A stretch of DNA of 9,918 nt, from positions 1-9,918 of the forward strand of contig JAZQEH010000070.1 of NCBI GenBank assembly GCA_045538895.1, in the 5' to 3' direction. The position numbers were made by a program, and so were the translations under genes. This DNA comes from UMGS902 sp045538895 (GTDB lineage Bacteria; Bacillota; Clostridia; Oscillospirales; CAG-272). The notes under the pieces are model-generated. The model did not search any database. It worked only from the letters and a program-made list of their open reading frames with translations, and had not been told where the DNA came from. Below, in pieces: positions 1-6,454 of this stretch. Each line of letters begins with the position of its first letter. Within the stretch, counting starts at the first letter, position 1.

Positions 1-59
1 GGTAGAGCAACTGACTCTTAATCAGTGGGTCCCGGGTTCGAGTCCCTGAAGGTGCACCA
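1..59 (+). tRNA. tRNA-Lys(CTT), 5' end outside the window
   Basis: The sequence starts inside the D loop. The anticodon arm is ACTGA / CTCTTAA / TCAGT, with CTT at loop positions 3-5, which reads lysine codon AAG. A T arm with GGTTCGAGTCC follows, then the 3' acceptor strand and an encoded CCA at 57-59. The acceptor 5' strand and most of the D arm are missing because the window begins here. Only 3 nt separate it from the following tRNA-Asn, so the two are almost certainly co-transcribed from a promoter upstream of the window. Confidence 0.93.
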
Positions 60-62
60 TAT

Positions 63-174
<112 letters not shown>

Positions 175-187
175 GCTCTTTTTTACT

Positions 188-501
188 TGGTCGCGCCAGC
201 GACACCTAAGATCACAGCCATCTCCGAGCAATGCTCGGATATGACTTGAGTTTTCCGGTTTCGCTTGCGAAATCGTCGGTGTTCAGCCGACGAAGGATAA
301 ACTCATAATGCGTCGCATAGCGACGCTATGTTAATACATGTATGTCCAATGCGGCTTCAACTACCATCTATGTTGAACTTCTTGTTCCGCCGCATGCGAA
401 CTTGTCTTGCCGGCTAAACGCCGTCAGTTTTAATAAAACATGACAAGTTCATGAACTTTTATGCAGGTTTGCAAGACATTGCGAGCTAAGCTCGGGGAGC
501 C
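188..501 (+). ncRNA. Candidate structured RNA downstream of tRNA-Asn
   Basis: No credible gene lies between 175 and 600; instead the stretch is packed with hairpins. In order these are GGTCGC/GCGACACC (189-206), CCGAGC/GCTCGG (222-236), a three-way junction (247-305), GCGTCGC/GCGACGC (310-326), a larger hairpin closed by GCGGC (351-355) with GCCGC (389-393), and a second three-way junction closed by AACTTGTC (399-406) with GACAAGTT (442-449). It ends CGAGC/TAA/GCTCG, then GGGGAGCCA, like a tRNA 3' end, and then a terminator. CTCCGAGC near 220 could also pair with GCTCGGGGAG near 490 and close the whole element. Structure was judged by eye. It could be a decayed series of tRNA-derived repeats rather than one functional RNA. 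Confidence 0.4.
246..328 (+). other. Structured insert, copy 1 (homologue of 9345-9425)
   Basis: It is flanked by ATGAC on the left and TGTTAATACATG on the right, matching the tRNA-Asn anticodon arm interrupted between its loop C and T. Helices: P1 TGAGTTT/AAACTCA (247-253/299-305), continued by TCC/GGA; P2 GGTTTCG/CGAAATC with CTTG loop; P3 GTCGG/CCGAC with 7-nt loop TGTTCAG (280-286); P4 GCGTCGC/GCGACGC with loop ATA, extended by CATA/TATG. The copy at 9345 has the same helices with compensatory changes. Unlike that copy, no clear tRNA body surrounds this one. Confidence 0.55.
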
Positions 502-533
502 AAAATCCGATCACATTAGTGGTCGGATTTTTT
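502..533 (+). terminator. Terminator closing the structured region
   Basis: AAAATCCGATCAC / ATTA / GTGGTCGGATTTT, with one G-T pair, is followed by a T run. The inner part (GATCACATTAGTGGTC) nearly matches the terminator at 5248-5273, while the outer pairs differ in a compensatory way, so the two terminators look homologous. Confidence 0.8.
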
Positions 534-595
534 GTTTCTTATATAATTCAAATTTGCTACTTGCTGAGAAATTTTTTATACAACTAGCTTGTTTT

Positions 596-625
596 TTTAC
601 ATAGACGAGTGTGGATTTGTATGAT
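596..625 (+). promoter_or_regulatory. Promoter of the DeoR/phosphoesterase unit
   Basis: TTTACA (596-601) and TATGAT (620-625) are separated by 18 bp and lie 30 bp before the DeoR start codon. No operator was identified with certainty, although DeoR-type proteins often act on their own promoter. Confidence 0.6.
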
Positions 626-654
626 AAAATGTGGATATAAGAGGAGTGGATTTA

Positions 655-1419
655 ATGCTTGCAAACGAAAGACATAATAGAATATACAAAATGATACAAA
701 AAGACGGTGCGGTTACCACGGCAAAACTCATGGAGCTTTTTGATATTTCTATTGAAACAGTTCGCCGCGATTTGCTCGCCATGGAGAAAGCGCATCTTTT
801 GAAAAGAGTTCACGGCGGTGCAGTAGCGGAGGGAGAGATTAAAAAGTTACCCCCACTTGATGTACGCAAGACCGAAAATGTAAAACTCAAGCAAGAGGTT
901 GTAAAAACCGCTTTGCAGTTTATAAATGAAGGCGACACTATTGCACTTACCGGCGGCAGTACGGCAATGTTGTTTGTTGAGGAACTGAAAAAGCATTTTT
1001 CCAAACTCACAGTTGCAGTATTCTCTTTGGATTTATTTGACCTTTTGAGAGAGGGCAATAATTTTGAATTGATTTTGTGCGGTGGGCATTATAACCGTTC
1101 GTACGGAAACTTTTTTCATGGAATATTTGTCCATGACATTCTTGGAAAAATCGGTATTAACAAGGCGTTTATTTTTCCTGCATCAATTTCTCTTACCTCC
1201 GGTATTCGCGGTTCGTCAAGTGATTATGCGTTATGTGTAAGAAAAATGATAGAGACTGCAACTGAAACCTATGTGCTTTCAGACAGTACAAAATTTGAGA
1301 AAAAAATAGGTATCATGTACAGCGATATGAAAAAAGAGTTTACCTATATAACCGACACTTCACTTCCTGCAGAACTTCAAAAACTTTATAAAGAAAACGG
1401 TATAAAAATTATTTTATAA
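655..1419 (+). CDS. DeoR/GlpR-family transcriptional regulator
   Basis: The protein has 254 residues, the usual size for this family. The N-terminus holds the DeoR winged helix-turn-helix, with ERHNRIYKMIQKDGAV, then TTAKLMELFDIS and the family signature ETVRRDLLAMEKAHLLKRVHGGAV (split here as ETVRRDLLAMEK / AHLLKRVHGGAV). The C-terminal DeoRC sugar-phosphate sensing domain shows LTGGSTAMLFVEEL and the conserved-type LSDSTKFEKK segment. An upstream in-frame GTG exists at 631, but ATG 655 has the Shine-Dalgarno GAGGAG at 641-646 with correct spacing and was chosen. Only 12 bp separate its stop from the secreted phosphoesterase gene, so they form an operon. Family members usually respond to a phosphorylated sugar. 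The ligand is unknown, and no sugar kinase or transport gene is next to it. Confidence 0.9.
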   Translation: MLANERHNRIYKMIQKDGAVTTAKLMELFDISIETVRRDLLAMEKAHLLKRVHGGAVAEGEIKKLPPLDVRKTENVKLKQEVVKTALQFINEGDTIALTGGSTAMLFVEELKKHFSKLTVAVFSLDLFDLLREGNNFELILCGGHYNRSYGNFFHGIFVHDILGKIGINKAFIFPASISLTSGIRGSSSDYALCVRKMIETATETYVLSDSTKFEKKIGIMYSDMKKEFTYITDTSLPAELQKLYKENGIKIIL

Positions 1420-1431
1420 GGAGAAATCATT

Positions 1432-4400
1432 ATGAAAAAACTTTTAGTTTTTGGACTCGCACTTGTTGCGGCGGTTCTTCTCTCTGTTTCTGTATTTGCG
1501 GCTGAAAAGGTCATTTACGAAAATGACTTTTCGGATGCAAGCACATTGTCAGATTTTACACAATACCAGCATGAATGGGTAATAGAAAACGGAGTGCTTC
1601 ACGCAACCTCCACCTTGCTTGACGATAGTGTGAGCGGCAATTACTCGCATCTTTTATATAACACGACCGAAACGCTTACCGACTATACCGTTGAAGTGGA
1701 TTATTTCAATGTTCAAGCTACAGGTGGACTCGTAGTAAGAGCGGACGCATCGCTTGCGAGCCACAAGAAAAACGGTTTTTGCGGATATATTACATTCTCC
1801 GCTTCTACTGGCGATAAAGGTGCTTTCGGATATGCAACCAAAGAGGGCGAATGGGGCGGCAATATTAAAGTAGGCTCTGTCGCATTTGCAAAAGGCGATG
1901 ATCTTCATGTTAAAACCGTGGTAAAAGGCAATGATATTTACACCGAAATAACAATGCTTGATACCGGCGACGTGGTTTTCAGTTATGACTACACTATAGG
2001 TGCAAATGAAACGCATACTGTATGGGATGAGGGAACAGTGGGAATTAGAATAAACGGAACGAAGGCATACTTCGACAATCTTAAGATTACTGTTGAAACC
2101 GAAGAAACCCCCGAAACACCTGAAGAGCCTGAAACCCCAGAAGTTCCCGAGGACTCCGAAAATGAAACTGTCATTTACGAAAATGACTTTTCGGATGCAA
2201 GCACACTTTCTGACTTTACAGAATATCGTCATGAGTGGGAGATTAGAGACGGTGCACTTTATAATACTTCTACCGTGATTGATGGTGAATCAAGCATATA
2301 CGGTCACATTATATACAACGGTGTTAAAGACCTTACAGATTACATCGTAGAAGTAGATTATCTCAATGTCCAGGCGGCGGGAGGCATTATTTTCAACGCG
2401 GATGGCGAAAGCGTTGACCACCAGAAAAACGGTATTTACGGATATGTTGCTTCTGTCGGTTCTAACGGTAACAAGGGTTATCTTGGATATGGCAAAGACG
2501 ACGGTACTTGGGGTGACTATATAAATACAGGTGCTGTTGCGTTTGAAAAAGGAGCCAATATTCATATCAAGGTTATCGTAAAAGGGACTTATGTCAATGT
2601 TGAAATGACGAATATTGATACCGGTGAAATTGTTTATTCTTACATATACACCATCGGTTCTGACGTTGAACATGTAGTTTGGAATGGAGGTTCTGTCGGT
2701 CTGCGTTTGGCAGGGTATGTTGCTTGTGTGGATAATTTTAAGATAACTACTGCAAAATACGTAAAGGTTCCTTCCGGAACTGTCATTTATGAAAATGACT
2801 TTTCGGACGCATCGACTCTTTCCGATTTTACACAGTACCGTCACGCATGGGAAATCAAGGACGGTGCGCTTTATGCCACCTCAACCACACTTGACGATAG
2901 CGTAAGCGGTGCTATGTCGCATATTCTTTACAATGCCACCGAGACTCTTACCGACTATATCGTAGAGGTTGACTATCTTAATCCCGCTACTACAGGCGGT
3001 CTTGTTTTCCGTGCTGACGAAAGTCTTGCAAGCCATGCAAACAACGGCTTTTACGGATACGTTGCGTTTGTTGCCTCGGACGCAAACAAAGGTGCTTTCG
3101 GCTATGCAAACGCCGAGGGTGCATGGGGCGGTAATATCAACGTTGGCTCTGTTGCATTTGAGAAGGGCGATGACATTCATATAAAGGCAACGGTCAAGGG
3201 CGACTATGTAAAGGTTGAAATGACCAAGCTTGAAACAGGCGAACTCGTTTACACCTACACCTATTCCATCGGTGCAAATGCAGCGCACACTGCTTGGAAC
3301 AGCGGTACTGTCGGACTCCGTCTGAACGGCACTTCCGGTTGCTTTGACAACTTTAGAATCATCTCTGCTGCAGAAGTGGAAGTTCCGTCAATCCTTCCTG
3401 CGGATGATTTTGGCGAAGGTATGACATTCGGCGAACACACGGGCAGATATATGTTTGAAAAGGCACTCCCATCAATGCCGCTCACCTTTGAGGCGACAAT
3501 GTATTTCCCCTATAATACAACTTCCGACTACACACACATCATAATGTCTAACTTTGAGCGTACACAAACCGGATTTATCTTTGAGATAACCAAAGGCGGG
3601 CAGCCTTCGGTTATGTTTTATGATGAAGAGGATGTAAGAACACGCTATACGTTTTCAAACGTAAGCGTTTACAACGGCAAAAAGACACATATCGCAATTG
3701 TCGCAGATGTTGCCGGCGGCAAGATTCATTGCTATGTCAACGGCGAAATAGCGCAGTCACTTGACCTTACAGTAAATCCCACAGATTTTGAAACTTCGCA
3801 TATGGCATTCGGCACGGACAACCGCGAGGTAAATCTCAACCTGTTCCGCGGTGCGCTTATAAATGTTGCGTGCTATGCAGACACCCGAACTGCAGATGAA
3901 ATCAAGGCGGACATGACCACGCAGGGAACCGATGACCTGATTTTGCATTTTGATATGTCCAAAATGAAATACGGAGAAGATGCCATTGACCTCTCCGATA
4001 GCAAAAACAATGCGGTTTACGAGCAATATTGGTATGACGAAATTGATAATATCACCGATTATGCTTATTCAATCGCCGTTGTAGGCGACACGCAGCACAA
4101 CGTACAGTATCAGCCCGAAACCTTTGCAAAGCTTTATGATTGGCTTAAAGCAAATGCGGCTGACAAGAAAATGGCATTCATGCTCGGACTCGGCGATATC
4201 ACCAATGATAATACCGATGAGCAGTGGACATATTCTCTTGAGAATATCGCAAAACTTGACGGCATTATCCCTTATGCACTATGCCGTGGTAATCATGACG
4301 GCACGGCGGCAAGCTACTCTTCAAAGTTTGACGATACACCATATGCGGCGGCAATCGGAGAAAACTACTATTCAAACCGCGCAAACTCCTATCAGAAGTT

Positions 4401-5034
4401 TAAAGTCGGTGATGTAAACTACCTTGTAATTACTCTCAACTATAACCCCTCGGATGCAGAACTTGCATGGGCAAAGGGAATTGCGGACGCACATCCTTAT
4501 CACAGAGTAATTGCCATCACTCACTCAAACCTTAGAGCCGATGGCGAATACAACATCCATGGCGAGAATGTATGGAACAAGTTTGCAAAGCTTTGTCCCA
4601 ACGTTGAAATGGTGCTTTCCGGACACGTTTTCAATGACAAGATAATAAGAGTTGAAAGCGTTGGCGATGCAGGAAACGTCGTAAAACAGTTTATGATAAA
4701 CGGTCAGTGTGCAGACTGCACACGCATCTACGACGATAAAGAAGCAGCAGGACTTGTTGCAATGTTCTACTTCGACGAGAGTGGCAAAAATCTCAAGGTT
4801 GAATATTACTCCACTTCACTTAACAAATACTTCATGGAGTGCAATCAGTTTGAAACGACCGTAGGAAATATAGTAGGCGACACTAACTTTGACGGAAAAG
4901 TATCTTTAGATGATGCGATGAGCATTCTTAAAGGGATTGTTAATGATTCGGTTTGCTATAACGGTGATGCAAACGGTGATTTAAAACTCGGACTTGCGGA
5001 TGTTTTGCGTACACTGAAACAAATCGTAAAATGA
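1432..5034 (+). CDS. Secreted dockerin protein with calcineurin-like phosphoesterase domain
   Basis: The protein has 1200 residues. A signal peptide covers residues 1-23 (MKKLL, hydrophobic core, VFA/AE site). Three homologous beta-rich domains start at residues 27, 247 and 451 with VIYENDFSDASTLSDFT; they resemble concanavalin/DUF1080-like folds. A Glu/Pro/Thr-rich linker lies at about 221-246, between the first two. A LamG-like domain follows (about 656-870). The phosphoesterase domain (about 880-1140) shows GDTQH (D886), GDITN (D922), GNHD (N954, H955), THSN (H1031) and SGHVF (H1065). The last motif is normally GHxH, and the second His is replaced by Phe1067. The C-terminus is a type I dockerin with two EF-hand-like loops (D1150-D1161, D1179-D1190), so attachment to a cohesin scaffold is expected. 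The substrate is unknown. AAGGAG precedes the ATG, and the upstream partner is the DeoR gene. Confidence 0.88.
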   Translation: MKKLLVFGLALVAAVLLSVSVFAAEKVIYENDFSDASTLSDFTQYQHEWVIENGVLHATSTLLDDSVSGNYSHLLYNTTETLTDYTVEVDYFNVQATGGLVVRADASLASHKKNGFCGYITFSASTGDKGAFGYATKEGEWGGNIKVGSVAFAKGDDLHVKTVVKGNDIYTEITMLDTGDVVFSYDYTIGANETHTVWDEGTVGIRINGTKAYFDNLKITVETEETPETPEEPETPEVPEDSENETVIYENDFSDASTLSDFTEYRHEWEIRDGALYNTSTVIDGESSIYGHIIYNGVKDLTDYIVEVDYLNVQAAGGIIFNADGESVDHQKNGIYGYVASVGSNGNKGYLGYGKDDGTWGDYINTGAVAFEKGANIHIKVIVKGTYVNVEMTNIDTGEIVYSYIYTIGSDVEHVVWNGGSVGLRLAGYVACVDNFKITTAKYVKVPSGTVIYENDFSDASTLSDFTQYRHAWEIKDGALYATSTTLDDSVSGAMSHILYNATETLTDYIVEVDYLNPATTGGLVFRADESLASHANNGFYGYVAFVASDANKGAFGYANAEGAWGGNINVGSVAFEKGDDIHIKATVKGDYVKVEMTKLETGELVYTYTYSIGANAAHTAWNSGTVGLRLNGTSGCFDNFRIISAAEVEVPSILPADDFGEGMTFGEHTGRYMFEKALPSMPLTFEATMYFPYNTTSDYTHIIMSNFERTQTGFIFEITKGGQPSVMFYDEEDVRTRYTFSNVSVYNGKKTHIAIVADVAGGKIHCYVNGEIAQSLDLTVNPTDFETSHMAFGTDNREVNLNLFRGALINVACYADTRTADEIKADMTTQGTDDLILHFDMSKMKYGEDAIDLSDSKNNAVYEQYWYDEIDNITDYAYSIAVVGDTQHNVQYQPETFAKLYDWLKANAADKKMAFMLGLGDITNDNTDEQWTYSLENIAKLDGIIPYALCRGNHDGTAASYSSKFDDTPYAAAIGENYYSNRANSYQKFKVGDVNYLVITLNYNPSDAELAWAKGIADAHPYHRVIAITHSNLRADGEYNIHGENVWNKFAKLCPNVEMVLSGHVFNDKIIRVESVGDAGNVVKQFMINGQCADCTRIYDDKEAAGLVAMFYFDESGKNLKVEYYSTSLNKYFMECNQFETTVGNIVGDTNFDGKVSLDDAMSILKGIVNDSVCYNGDANGDLKLGLADVLRTLKQIVK
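1510..3362 (+). repeat. Three tandem homologous domains within the dockerin phosphoesterase gene
   Basis: Units begin at about 1510, 2170 and 2782. The first 36 bp of units 1 and 2 (1510-1545 and 2170-2205) are identical at DNA level, and unit 3 differs by only a few bases at its start. Each unit contains the ENDFSDASTLSDFT, LTDY.VEVDY, GYxxF, VAFxKG and TAWN/TVW-G segments in the same order. This indicates internal duplication of an ancestral domain, with units 1 and 3 more alike in some stretches (TSTLLDDSVSG versus TSTTLDDSVSG). Confidence 0.85.
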
Positions 5035-5042
5035 TTATAAAG

Positions 5043-5070
5043 AAAGCCTCTCATAACGAGAGGCTTTTTC
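5043..5070 (+). terminator. Terminator of cassette 1
   Basis: AAAGCCTCTC / ATAAC / GAGAGGCTTT plus a T tail begins 9 nt after the dockerin phosphoesterase stop codon. Almost the same hairpin ends cassettes 2 (6338) and 3 (9268). Confidence 0.9.
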
Positions 5071-5120
5071 TACGCTGAATTTTCTGTTTGTTTTCCGCTC
5101 AGTCGGTAGGGCGAATGACT
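5043..5120 (+). repeat. Terminator plus tRNA-Asn 5' body repeat, copy 1
   Basis: These 78 bp align with 9269-9345 with about eight differences and one 1-nt gap. The shared part runs from the GCCTCTC hairpin through a linker (ACGCTG.ATTTTCTGT..GTTT) into CGCTCAGTCGGTAG.GCG.ATGAC. Since the linker and the broken acceptor strand are shared too, the two arose by duplication rather than by independent decay. Confidence 0.8.
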
Positions 5121-5154
5121 GTTGTCGCTGGTTCGAGCTAAGCTTTGGGAGCAA
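5092..5154 (+). pseudogene. Degenerate tRNA-Asn copy, anticodon arm deleted
   Basis: It contains CGCTCAGTCGGTAGGGCG, matching the tRNA-Asn D arm, then ATGACTGTTG joined directly to TCGCTGGTTCGAGC of the T arm. The 3' half of the anticodon arm is missing. The acceptor 5' strand is lost, the T arm 3' strand is altered to CTAAGC, and the end reads GGGAGCAA rather than GGGAGCCA. It cannot fold as a working tRNA. Confidence 0.75.
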
Positions 5155-5225
5155 GGCGACTCCGACTACCATCTAAAACAAGCTTCATATTCTGTCGCCT
5201 ACTGAATTTGCCATTCGGCAAATTC
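5155..5225 (+). other. Two structured hairpins, partly homologous to 351-449
   Basis: A hairpin closed by GGCGAC (5155-5160) and GTCGCC (5194-5199) contains ACTACCATCTA at 5165-5175. The hairpin at 351-393 contains the same 11 nt in the same place but is closed by GCGGC/GCCGC. A 9-bp hairpin GAATTTGCC/ATTC/GGCAAATTC (5204-5225) follows. There is no gene here. An apparent 62-codon reading frame across 5145-5333 has no ribosome binding site and crosses the terminator and promoter, so it was not called. Confidence 0.45.
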
Positions 5226-5247
5226 TTTTACAACATTAAACCGAAAC

Positions 5248-5273
5248 AGAGATCGCATTTGTGGTCTCTTTTT
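5248..5273 (+). terminator. Terminator after the degenerate tRNA-Asn/hairpin element
   Basis: AGAGATCGC / ATTT / GTGGTCTCT is followed by TTTTT. It shares its core with the 502-533 terminator but carries different, still complementary, outer pairs. Confidence 0.75.
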
Positions 5274-5280
5274 TCGTTGT

Positions 5281-5309
5281 TTACAACGCCATCAGCAGTG
5301 TGGTATAAT
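5281..5309 (+). promoter_or_regulatory. Promoter of the 140-residue protein gene (duplicated promoter, copy 1)
   Basis: TTACAA (5281-5286), a 17-bp spacer, then an extended -10 (TGG before TATAAT at 5304-5309). Over 30 bp (5281-5310) it differs at only two positions from the promoter of the next gene (5778-5807). The spacer contains an imperfect dyad. Confidence 0.8.
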
Positions 5310-5332
5310 GGAGAAAAGGTGAGGTGTCAATA

Positions 5333-5755
5333 ATGGCAATTTATAATTTGAGCGACTTTATGGCGATGGCAAAAGATTTGCTTTTGCCAAAGATATATTG
5401 TGATGACGATGTATATACCAGTGAACCTATATCCTTCGCTGAAGGAAATTGGTTTGACAAAACAGCGTGTGAAGCGTTAATAAACCATATACATCTTGAA
5501 CTGATTTTCGATTATAACAATATAGACGAGCTACGTGAAGCGGGGATTGTGCTTGCTAAATTGTGGTGTTCACGTTTGAAATCGGAATTTCCGAATAAAA
5601 CATTTATGGTTTTTTTAACGGTGGATGAAGCCGATGAGAATGATGAATACTCTTTTACGAGTTGTACTTTGAGATATTGCTTAAAGCGAAAAGACGAACC
5701 GGCATGGAGCGATGATAAAACTGATGGCACTACCTTTTTTGTTTGGGAAACATAA
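5333..5755 (+). CDS. Small cytosolic protein of unknown function (possible immunity-type)
   Basis: The protein has 140 residues, no signal peptide and no membrane segment, and is acidic. I do not recognise the family. Visible features are an N-terminal helical start (AIYNLSDFMAMAKDLL), CDDDVYTSEPISF, a central amphipathic stretch (ELREAGIVLAKLWCSRLK), a beta-like FMVFLTVDEADE, and a C-terminal RYCLKRKDEPAW. ATG 5333 was chosen because the Shine-Dalgarno-like GAGG (5321-5324) fits it; a GTG at 5324 in frame overlaps that site. It has its own strong promoter but no terminator before the next gene. Small acidic genes in cassettes beside mobile-looking repeats are often toxin-immunity orphans, but that is inference from context only. 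Confidence 0.75.
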   Translation: MAIYNLSDFMAMAKDLLLPKIYCDDDVYTSEPISFAEGNWFDKTACEALINHIHLELIFDYNNIDELREAGIVLAKLWCSRLKSEFPNKTFMVFLTVDEADENDEYSFTSCTLRYCLKRKDEPAWSDDKTDGTTFFVWET

Positions 5756-5777
5756 ACTTCGCACCCTGGCACGGGAC

Positions 5778-5806
5778 TTACAACACCATCAGCGGTGTGG
5801 TATAAT
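5778..5806 (+). promoter_or_regulatory. Promoter of the 163-residue protein gene (duplicated promoter, copy 2)
   Basis: TTACAA (5778-5783), a 17-bp spacer and an extended -10 TATAAT (5801-5806). The spacer carries a perfect inverted repeat ACACC / ATCAGC / GGTGT (5783-5798), a possible operator that would block polymerase. Near-identity with the upstream gene's promoter suggests shared control or duplication together with the cassette. Confidence 0.8.
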
Positions 5807-5847
5807 GAATTAGTATATTTTGTATGTTGTTGAAAGGAAGTGATTAG

Positions 5848-6339
5848 ATGGTTTATGGAGCAATTAACGAAAAAGGTGAAGAGTATTATACACATTTAAA
5901 GAAAGTATTTGATGCAATTGGCAACAAGCAAAAAGACTATAATTGGCTGATTACTGATTGTGAGTGTTATCCTAGCAACAACAAATTCAAGGACTTATTA
6001 AGTAAAGATTATTGTTGGATTTCAGGAGAAGAGTTAACAGCTATGATTCTTCAAGAGGACTTTCAGTGGATATGGGCTGTGCTATCCGGATTTGATAAAA
6101 GTATTGAGATGGCAGATGTTTTAAAATATGATTTACCACGTGCGGATGGATATGCAGGTTTTTGGAAGATGCCCTTAACACTCCAACACCCTTTGTCACA
6201 AATTGAAATCGTCCCATGGGACAGTTCATTAACGTTAATTCTGAGCAAAGAAGAAAAAATAGTTACTAGTTTTACTGATGCTTTTTTGCATAGTGAGCGA
6301 TTGGAAGATTATATAGAAAAATACAATGATAATTTATAA
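5848..6339 (+). CDS. Small cytosolic protein of unknown function (possible DUF2691/immunity-like)
   Basis: The protein has 163 residues with no signal peptide or membrane helix. Aromatic-rich motifs include YNWLITDCECYPSNN, YCWISGEELTAMI and FQWIWAVLSGFDKS, then VPWDSSLTLILSKEE near the C-terminus. The arrangement (short polar N-terminus, GEEL, a beta strand, then a D-S-S strand) loosely recalls the Bacillus DUF2691-type proteins. That is a memory-level resemblance and has not been tested. The Shine-Dalgarno AAAGGAAG lies at 5833-5840, 7 nt before ATG. The gene is followed at once by the GCCTCTC terminator. Base composition looks more AT-rich than the dockerin gene, consistent with separate acquisition. 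Confidence 0.8.
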   Translation: MVYGAINEKGEEYYTHLKKVFDAIGNKQKDYNWLITDCECYPSNNKFKDLLSKDYCWISGEELTAMILQEDFQWIWAVLSGFDKSIEMADVLKYDLPRADGYAGFWKMPLTLQHPLSQIEIVPWDSSLTLILSKEEKIVTSFTDAFLHSERLEDYIEKYNDNL

Positions 6340-6364
6340 AGCCTCTCATCCGAGAGGCTTTTTG
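6338..6364 (+). terminator. Terminator of cassette 2
   Basis: AAAGCCTCTC / ATCC / GAGAGGCTTT plus a T tail overlaps the last bases of the 163-residue protein stop codon. It is the second of three near-identical hairpins, each followed by tRNA-Asn-like sequence. Confidence 0.9.
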
Positions 6365-6389
6365 CATGTGGGGTACTGTAAAACAAGCG

Positions 6390-6420
6390 GTCGTTGGTTC
6401 AAGTCCAGCAGGGGGAGCCA
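6390..6420 (+). pseudogene. tRNA-Asn 3' fragment
   Basis: GTCGTTGGTTCAAGTCCAGC forms a T arm, with G-T replacing G-C in the stem, followed by AGGGGGAGCCA. The sequence upstream (6365-6389) does not form D or anticodon arms, so only the T arm, acceptor 3' strand and CCA remain. Confidence 0.8.
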
Positions 6421-6435
6421 AAACAAAAGCAGGTC
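6405..6435 (+). repeat. 31-bp direct repeat, copy 2
   Basis: It is identical to 123-153 and covers the tRNA-Asn 3' end and the left arm of the following terminator. Only a 3'-terminal tRNA fragment is present here, while copy 1 belongs to the complete gene, as in an attL/attR pair. Confidence 0.75.
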
Positions 6436-6454
6436 TTATGACCTGCTTTAATTT
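6422..6454. terminator. Bidirectional terminator between cassette 2 and the LysR gene
   Basis: AAAAGCAGGTC / TTAT / GACCTGCTTT lies 3 nt beyond the LysR stop codon. Read on the minus strand it ends in TTTTGTTTT, a good U tail, so it most likely serves the LysR gene. On the plus strand it ends in TTTAATTTTT. Confidence 0.75.

Noticed and set aside
356..378. Integron attC-like inverted core (TTCAAC ... GTTGAAC) between gene cassettes
   Set aside because: GTTGAAC fits the GTTRRRY core but the left arm does not fit RYYYAAC, only 10 nt separate the arms, and no integron integrase is present. Other cassette boundaries lack it.
188..501. tmRNA, T-box leader or self-cleaving ribozyme
   Set aside because: There is no tag reading frame with a tmRNA-type acceptor pairing, no T-box GGTGGNACC-type sequence, and no hammerhead core such as CTGATGA with GAAA.
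1654..2232. Long minus-strand ORFs of up to 192 residues inside the dockerin phosphoesterase gene
   Set aside because: They are antisense shadows of the repeated coding region and have no start signals of their own.
5145..5333. 62-residue ORF on the plus strand
   Set aside because: It lacks a ribosome binding site, runs through a terminator and the next promoter, and overlaps structured repeat sequence.
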